From a virus, in the IMG/VR virus record IMGVR_UViG_3300047548_001122, positions 124,001-188,000 of that record: 64,000 bases of DNA; one strand, 5' to 3'. This document shows positions 58,687 through 64,000 of the stretch, piece after piece; the first letter of the stretch is position 1; each line of letters begins with the position of its first letter. The notes under the pieces are model-generated. The model made no database searches and was not told the DNA's origin. It worked only from the letters and a program-made list of their open reading frames with translations. Position numbers and translations under genes: made by a program.

Positions 58687-58910
58687 TGAACTTTTTCACC
58701 AAAATGCTCTCAGGAGAAGGTGAAAATAATCCAAGTAGTAAGAGAGTAATTACGTTTTTAGCTTTCTTATTACTTGCTGTTGGATTTATTGCAGAAATGT
58801 TTTTTGAAAAAAAAGTAAACCCTACTACATATGAATACATGATGTATATTGTCATAGGTGGTTTAGGGTTTACTGCATCTGAAAAATTTACTAAAAAGGA
58901 TACAAAATGA
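58686..58910 (+). CDS. Small two-segment membrane protein, likely holin
   Basis: The 74-residue protein has two hydrophobic helices (VITFLAFLLLAVGFIAEMFF and about residues 49-66) joined by a short charged turn, with a polar N-terminus and a K-rich C-terminus. This size, topology and charge pattern are typical of phage holins, and the endolysin gene is close by. It would form the inner-membrane pores that trigger lysis. Confidence 0.65.
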   Translation: MNFFTKMLSGEGENNPSSKRVITFLAFLLLAVGFIAEMFFEKKVNPTTYEYMMYIVIGGLGFTASEKFTKKDTK

Positions 58911-59095
58911 AAAGATTACTAACTATTGCTTTACTAGCATTGATGCCTTTAGCCTATGCGGATTGTCATGCTGCCGAAGAAAAAAAAGTTTGCGTTAAAG
59001 AGTTCGATAACAAAACTAAAAAAGAAAAAGAAGTTTGCAAAACTATCAAAGTTCATAAGAAACTTGAAGGCACAAAGATTCCTGATAAAAAATAA
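58907..59095 (+). CDS. Small secreted basic protein
   Basis: The 62-residue protein has a signal peptide (KRLLTIALLALMPLAYADCH, cleavage probably after AYA or AHAA-like CHAA) and a Lys-rich mature part with paired Cys (KVCVKEFDN, KEVCKTIKV), likely one disulfide. It closes the lysis cassette. Function is unknown. Confidence 0.55.
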   Translation: MKRLLTIALLALMPLAYADCHAAEEKKVCVKEFDNKTKKEKEVCKTIKVHKKLEGTKIPDKK

Positions 59096-59105
59096 AGGTT
59101 AAGTA

Positions 59106-59846
59106 ATGCCACTCACTAGAATAACTACCGAAAATATCTCCAATACTGCTATTGGGATACAGGATTTAAATGCGGATACAGTAAATTCGTTAATGTCTAC
59201 TTCCAATTCTGCGTTAAGTATTGCCACTAGTGCTAATTCCAATACTGGCGTTGTATCTGGAACATATGGAGGTATAGCTATAAATCCAATAATAGTGACA
59301 GATTCTAGAGGAAAAATAACTTCCGCTACAAATGGTGTTGGTTTTTTACTTTATAGGTTAAATGATAATATTGTTGGTAGTAATGCTACAGGAAATCAAA
59401 AAGTTTTTGATAAGGCTGTAACATTAGAGGGTAGTACACAATATGAAATAGAAGCTCAATACGCATTTTCCAAAACATCTGGCACCACTAGTCATAACTT
59501 TCAAATAGGATTTGGTGGAACAGCAACACTTAATAACATAGCATATCATACTTCCTTTAAATATAATACTGGTAGTTTTACTTCAGCTCCAACAACAGAC
59601 AGTTTGCACTCATTTATACAAGTTCCAACTCAAACTACAATTTTATCAGGATTAACTTCTGCTGCTGCATACATAGTAATCTCAATTAGAGGAACAGTTT
59701 CAATAAATGAAGCGGGAACTTTTCAACCAAATTATAGTTTGACTACTGCTCCAGGCGGAGCTTACACTGTTGCTTTAGGAAGTTATATTAAACTCACTAA
59801 AATAGGATCCGCTGGTTCTGATGTTGTTATTGGAACTTGGGCATAA
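59106..59846 (+). CDS. Putative tail fibre or base-plate-associated structural protein
   Basis: The 246-residue protein begins LTRITTENISNTAIGIQDLN, has a repeat-like S/N/T-rich stretch and GVVSGTYGGIAINPIIVTDS, a pattern common in tail fibre proteins of T4-like phages, then a beta-sandwich-like C-terminal domain (STQYEIEAQYAFSKTSGTTS). It is the first of the fibre/adhesin genes running to the right edge. Receptor contact is likely but not shown. Confidence 0.65.
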   Translation: MPLTRITTENISNTAIGIQDLNADTVNSLMSTSNSALSIATSANSNTGVVSGTYGGIAINPIIVTDSRGKITSATNGVGFLLYRLNDNIVGSNATGNQKVFDKAVTLEGSTQYEIEAQYAFSKTSGTTSHNFQIGFGGTATLNNIAYHTSFKYNTGSFTSAPTTDSLHSFIQVPTQTTILSGLTSAAAYIVISIRGTVSINEAGTFQPNYSLTTAPGGAYTVALGSYIKLTKIGSAGSDVVIGTWA

Positions 59847-59860
59847 TTAATAGGGAAAAA

Positions 59861-60226
59861 ATGGCACATTTTGCACAATTGAATGAAGAAAATAAAGTTA
59901 TTCAAGTTATCGTAGTTCACAATAATGAACTAATGCTTGATGGTGAAGAAAACGAAACAAAAGGAATTTTGTTTTGTAAATCTCTATTTGGTGAAGAAAC
60001 TAAATGGAAACAAACGAGTTATAATGGAACTTTTAGAAAAAATTATGCTGGAATAGATTACACATATGATGCGGTCAAAGATGCTTTTATCCCACCAAAA
60101 CCATATAATTCTTGGTCACTAAACGAAACAACATGTTTGTGGGAAGCACCTACACCATATCCTACTGATGGCCAACCTTATATTTGGAATGAAGAAACAA
60201 CCAGCTGGGTACTAGTTGCAGAATGA
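59861..60226 (+). CDS. Fibre-associated conserved phage protein
   Basis: The 121-residue protein (HFAQLNEENKVIQVIVVHNN, YAGIDYTYDAVKDAFIPPKP, YIWNEETTSWV) belongs to a widespread phage group of unknown function usually encoded beside tail fibres; it may be a fibre chaperone or a small fibre part. ATG 59861 is chosen because 'GGGAAAA' lies just upstream; the longer frame from 59837 overlaps the previous gene. Confidence 0.6.
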   Translation: MAHFAQLNEENKVIQVIVVHNNELMLDGEENETKGILFCKSLFGEETKWKQTSYNGTFRKNYAGIDYTYDAVKDAFIPPKPYNSWSLNETTCLWEAPTPYPTDGQPYIWNEETTSWVLVAE

Positions 60227-60591
60227 CAACATACATAAACAGCGGTAACATAGAACAAACAGCAGTCGATGAATTTGTTAAACCAAAAATAACATCGATC
60301 ACTGTTACAAATAGTAGCTATGTTGCCACTGGAGCTAACACCGTATCAACAAGTGGTGGATACGTACAAATAGTCGGATCAAGTTTTAGTAGTCCGATGC
60401 AAGTGTTTTTGGACCCAATAGGAACAAATAGAGTAGAAACTACAACATCAGCAACAGCAGTAACGTATGTAAGTTCCACAACAATTAATGTGCAACTACC
60501 AGCAAAAGCAGCAGGAAATTATACATGTTTTATTGTGAGAACATCAGATGGTCAATTCGCAACAAAAATTAACGGCATAAGATACGCATAA
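60223..60591 (+). CDS. Small TIG/IPT-like fibre protein
   Basis: The 122-residue protein has one immunoglobulin-like TIG domain (about 25-118): GGYVQIVGSSFSSPMQVFLD, STTINVQLPAKAAGNYTCFI and a closing INGIRYA. The same domain opens the giant protein that follows, so the two are paralogous. It may be a minor fibre part or a remnant of a split adhesin. Overlaps the previous gene by four bases. Confidence 0.65.
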   Translation: MTTYINSGNIEQTAVDEFVKPKITSITVTNSSYVATGANTVSTSGGYVQIVGSSFSSPMQVFLDPIGTNRVETTTSATAVTYVSSTTINVQLPAKAAGNYTCFIVRTSDGQFATKINGIRYA

Positions 60592-60594
60592 AAA

Positions 60595-63500
60595 ATGACA
60601 CAAAAAATATCCTCAGTAAACATTGAAGCTGCGACACTGGCATCTTTTTCTGGACCAACAATTGCAAATGTTTCTATTGCGAATTCAACATATACAATAT
60701 TAGATGATACAGCAGTTTCAAATGCTGGAGGTTATGTCGTCATCACTGGTAGTAACTTTCAATCAGGCGCTCAAGTTTTATTTGGAAGCACTTCAGCATG
60801 TACGGTTACTTTTGTAGATTCGACTCAACTGAATGTTCAAGTTCCCGCATTAACATCTGGTAGTTATGTGGTGTATGTACAAAATGGTGATGGTTCAACA
60901 GCAATTAAATTAAATGGTATTACATCAAGTCCAATACCAGTTTGGTCAACAGATAGTACTTTAACACAACAAGATTCTGGCGCAGTAATTAGTATTTCTT
61001 TGGCAGCACCATCCGATTCAAATGTTACATATTCTCTTGCACAAGGAAGTTCTTTACCAAGTGGAACCACACTAGCAGCAAATGGATTGTTTAGTGGTAC
61101 AGTTACAATAGAAAATGAAACGACTTACAATTTTACGGTTAATGCAATCGATGATGAAAATCAAGATGCTTCGAGGTCGTTTAGTATCACAATTGCAACT
61201 GGAGACCCATACTACTATCTCACAACTCTACATTTATCCGGCGAAACACCCGCAAATAATTGGTTAACTGATGTAAGTACAAATAATTTTGCATTAACTG
61301 TAAATGGTGATGCAAAGCCAACATCATTTAGTCCATATGAAACCAATTGGGGCGTTTACTTCGATGGATCGGATGATTATGTTTATGCAGCAGCAAACGC
61401 TGCCTTTGATTTACCTGGAGATTTCACAATCGAATGTTGGGCTAATTTTAGCAATTTAGGAGGAAACAGATTACTAATTGATACTTATATTGCTGGAGAT
61501 AATGCATCTTATCAGTTATACTGGAGAACCACAGGAAGTTCAATCGTATTTTATACTCCTGGTGATGGCGTCATTTTACAGGATCCATCATCCTCAACAG
61601 TTGTGATAAACAAGTGGTATCATATTGCTGTTGTAAGAAGTGGTACAACAGCAAAACTTTATATTGATGGTCAAGAAAAAGCGTCAGCAACACTGACTAG
61701 AGATTTAACACATGGAAATGATCTTGCGTTAGGTATTCAGAAAACTTCACTTACTAATGATTTAACTGGATATATTTCTAACGTTCGTATTGTAAAAGGT
61801 ACGGCGGTCTATACCTCAAACTTCACACCATCAACATCACCATTAACAGCAATATCAGGTACAACTTTCTTGGCATGTCAATCCAATAGATTTGTTGACA
61901 ATAGCACTAATAACCTTCCTCTTATTGTTAGTGGCACAGTAAATACAACTAGTTATGGTCCATTTACAGAAACAGATTTAGTAACTGGTAGTGCATATTT
62001 TGATGGTTCTGGAGATTATTTAACTGCTTCTGCTAACTCCAGTTTAGCTATGGGAACAGGAGATTTTACAGTAGAATTTTGGATCAATCTTAATGTATCT
62101 CAATCATCAGATGTTATTACTTTATCCCCCGGCGGTTGGTCGATTATTCTGTTCTCGGGAGATTTGTATTTTCAAACAGGTCGCGGCGGCGGAAGTTTAA
62201 ATAATTATTTCACTGTAGGAACATATATTCCATATAAATCTTGGGGACACGTTGCATATGTTAGGTCTGGTGGTACTGGAAGATTTTATGCGAATGGTGT
62301 AGCGGTGGGAACGCCTGTTGCCGACTCTACGAATTATTCTTCAACACAAACTTCTGTTTTAATAGGCGGAGGTGCAAGTCCTGCTTACGGAGCATTAGCA
62401 GGTTATATTTCAAACATTCGCATAGTAAAAGGTGTTGCTTTATATACCGGCAACTTTACACCTCCTGTAAACACTTTAGTTCTAACTGGATCATCACCTT
62501 ACTCCAATACAACAAACGTAAACACTACATTTAGTTCATCTAACACCAGTCTGCTAACACTACAAAACAGATTTGGTGAAAACAATAATCGTTTTGTTGA
62601 TACATCTGGAACCAATAATATTATTACAAGAGTTGGCAATTCAACACAAGGTACATTTAGTCCGTTCAGTAAAACTGGTTGGAGTAATTATTTTGATGGT
62701 ACAGGAGATTATGTTACATTTTCTAACTCATCACAATTTGCATTTGGCACAGGACCATTTACCATTGAATTTTGGATTAATGCTCCTTTAAATAATGATA
62801 AGTTTATTTTAGGAGGAAGAACCGCAATCGGAACGATGCATATTACTACTGGAGGTTTTAGTAGTACCGCTGGAGTTTTAAGATATGTTGGTTCGTCAAC
62901 GATTGTAAGCTCGAATGTTATCACTGACAATACATGGCACCATTGTGCAATAGTTCGAGATGGAAGTAATAACATTACATTATACGTGGATGGCGTATCT
63001 GTTGGAACTGGAACTGATACTACAAACTATACTACTACTAGTGGAGAATGGAAAATTGGATCAAATGATAATTTTGCCGGTAGTAATTTACTAACAGGTT
63101 ATTTGTCCAATATGCGTATCATAAAAGGTACCGCACTTTATACATCCACATTCACACCATCAACAACTTCACTAACAGCAATTGCAAACACTAGTCTATT
63201 AACGTGTCAATCAAATCAATTTGCTGATAGTAGCAACAACAATTTAACTTTAACTGTCAATGGTAATCCTAGCGTTCAACCATTCAGTGCATTTAAACCA
63301 ACTTCTGAATGGTCATTAAGTACAGTTGGTGGTAGTATGTATTTTGATGGGTCTGGAGATTATTTGTCGTGTCCAAACAATGCAAATTTAAATCCAAACA
63401 CTAATGATTTTATTATGGAAGCTTGGGTTTACATTACTGGAACAACAGGGTCGAATCAAGGATTTAATGGAAAAGGAACAGCGGGTACCGATGGATACAG

Positions 63501-64000
63501 TTTTTACATAACAAATTCTCTTGTTCTGTCTTTCATATGGAATGGAACAGGAGGAGCAACAATCACAGCTGGAACATTAAAATTGAACAATTGGCATCAT
63601 GTAGCTGTAGTTAGAAACAGTGATGTCATTCGACTATATTTGGATGGCGTTGGTGCAGGTAGTTCTACTAGTTGCACCACAGATATAACCACCACCGGTA
63701 TAAAATATATTGGACAAGCAAGAGGTGCCAATGTAATGAAAGGATACATGTCGGGTTATCGAATGATAAAAGGTAATTTGCCAGCTGGTTATGATGCAAC
63801 ATCTAGCACCATCACTGTTCCGCCAGCGCCACCAGAAGTAGTTAAATCATCTTCTCTAATACTTGGTGGAACTAATGGTGGCATTATAGATTATACAACA
63901 AAAAATAATTATGAAACTGTAGGTAATGTACAGCTGAGAAATAACATTGTAAAGTATGGAAATAGTTCAATGTATTTTGATGGAAATGGAGATTTTCTTT
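60595..64000 (+). CDS. Giant adhesin: TIG domain, He_PIG-like domain and LamG repeats (3' truncated)
   Basis: An open frame of more than 1,135 codons runs from ATG 60595 to the window edge without a stop. Residues about 18-105 form a TIG domain (GGYVVITGSNFQSGAQVLFG). About 120-200 fit an Ig-like He_PIG domain (YSLAQGSSLPSGTTLAANG). Then come LamG/concanavalin-like repeats, each with YFDGSGDYL-type opening, FTIEFWIN-like core, WHHVAVVR-like strand and SNVRIVKGTALYT-like end. Four are complete and a fifth begins at the edge. Such proteins are probably distal tail fibres or head fibres binding host surface sugars. No chaperone or peptidase domain is visible in the part seen. Confidence 0.85.
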   Translation, partial: MTQKISSVNIEAATLASFSGPTIANVSIANSTYTILDDTAVSNAGGYVVITGSNFQSGAQVLFGSTSACTVTFVDSTQLNVQVPALTSGSYVVYVQNGDGSTAIKLNGITSSPIPVWSTDSTLTQQDSGAVISISLAAPSDSNVTYSLAQGSSLPSGTTLAANGLFSGTVTIENETTYNFTVNAIDDENQDASRSFSITIATGDPYYYLTTLHLSGETPANNWLTDVSTNNFALTVNGDAKPTSFSPYETNWGVYFDGSDDYVYAAANAAFDLPGDFTIECWANFSNLGGNRLLIDTYIAGDNASYQLYWRTTGSSIVFYTPGDGVILQDPSSSTVVINKWYHIAVVRSGTTAKLYIDGQEKASATLTRDLTHGNDLALGIQKTSLTNDLTGYISNVRIVKGTAVYTSNFTPSTSPLTAISGTTFLACQSNRFVDNSTNNLPLIVSGTVNTTSYGPFTETDLVTGSAYFDGSGDYLTASANSSLAMGTGDFTVEFWINLNVSQSSDVITLSPGGWSIILFSGDLYFQTGRGGGSLNNYFTVGTYIPYKSWGHVAYVRSGGTGRFYANGVAVGTPVADSTNYSSTQTSVLIGGGASPAYGALAGYISNIRIVKGVALYTGNFTPPVNTLVLTGSSPYSNTTNVNTTFSSSNTSLLTLQNRFGENNNRFVDTSGTNNIITRVGNSTQGTFSPFSKTGWSNYFDGTGDYVTFSNSSQFAFGTGPFTIEFWINAPLNNDKFILGGRTAIGTMHITTGGFSSTAGVLRYVGSSTIVSSNVITDNTWHHCAIVRDGSNNITLYVDGVSVGTGTDTTNYTTTSGEWKIGSNDNFAGSNLLTGYLSNMRIIKGTALYTSTFTPSTTSLTAIANTSLLTCQSNQFADSSNNNLTLTVNGNPSVQPFSAFKPTSEWSLSTVGGSMYFDGSGDYLSCPNNANLNPNTNDFIMEAWVYITGTTGSNQGFNGKGTAGTDGYSFYITNSLVLSFIWNGTGGATITAGTLKLNNWHHVAVVRNSDVIRLYLDGVGAGSSTSCTTDITTTGIKYIGQARGANVMKGYMSGYRMIKGNLPAGYDATSSTITVPPAPPEVVKSSSLILGGTNGGIIDYTTKNNYETVGNVQLRNNIVKYGNSSMYFDGNGDFL
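61366..64000 (+). repeat. Tandem LamG-like coding repeats
   Basis: The FDG(S/T/N)(D/G)D(Y/F) element occurs at about 61366, 61999, 62692, 63346 and 63979, giving periods of 633, 693, 654 and 633 bases (211-231 residues). The copies are diverged in DNA but keep the same strand order, so they are old duplications shaped by selection. Confidence 0.85.

Noticed and set aside
62573-62975. Small frames on both strands within the adhesin
   Set aside because: They lie in the continuous LamG-repeat frame, which runs unbroken from 60595 to the edge.
1-64000. CRISPR array, integrase or attachment site
   Set aside because: I found no regularly spaced short repeats and no recombinase motif; the gene set is that of a strictly lytic T4-like phage.

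Overview
The window is about 64 kb of an AT-rich (roughly one-third GC by eye) T4-like contractile-tailed phage genome, with every convincing gene on the + strand. The gene order (18-19-20-67-68-21-22-23-3-uvsY-uvsW-55-47-46 ... 45-44-62-regA ... 43-uvsX-41) matches marine and freshwater T4-like phages of cyanobacteria and SAR11-type bacteria rather than enteric T4. There are no photosynthesis genes, so a heterotrophic aquatic host is a reasonable inference, but the host is not shown by the sequence. Both ends are cut inside genes: the tail sheath gene at the left and a giant LamG-repeat adhesin at the right. No gene-free stretch exceeds 300 bases; the longest, 18773-18991, holds two promoters and a tRNA-like RNA.

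Layout. 1-9805: tail sheath and tube, portal, prohead scaffold, protease and major capsid genes, with two related GIY-YIG-type homing endonuclease genes inserted after terminators or gene ends. 9848-18772: recombination and late transcription (uvsY, uvsW, 55, 47, 46), plus a 2OG-Fe(II) oxygenase, a methyltransferase, a peptide deformylase and a DUF4338-like protein. 18773-22935: four strong sigma70-type elements, a CobT-like/CobS-like pair and a small winged-helix protein with a structured leader. 23019-38093: sugar transferase, nucleotide metabolism and the replisome (45, 44, 62, regA, 43, uvsX, 41), with Hsp20, MazG-like and dCMP deaminase genes. 38134-41484: packaged-type nucleotidyltransferase and an IscU homologue. 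41504-47126: glycan/methyl-transfer cluster. 47152-54571: large modular precursor proteins. 54596-59095: small structural genes and a lysis cassette (spanins, GH19 endolysin, holin candidates, lipoproteins). 59106-64000: tail fibre/adhesin genes.

The most notable pattern is a set of proteins that begin with a short MK-x-x-x-x-F-x-x-E type leader like the capsid-targeting sequence of T4 internal proteins, and whose domains are separated by acidic linkers ending in (L/I)-x-E, the known cleavage rule of the T4 gp21 prohead protease. The phage's own capsid protein carries the same site (LTE before A56). I infer that these are polyproteins carried into the prohead and cut there into separate effector domains, including a HicA-like toxin domain, an NMNAT-like/P-loop kinase pair, a lone ligase-type nucleotidyltransferase, and an EF-hand plus glycine-zipper protein. 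Other points of interest are a 99-codon gene nested out of frame inside one of these precursors, a promoter-driven tRNA-like RNA with an encoded CCA, and two DUF4338-like (DruA-related) paralogues.
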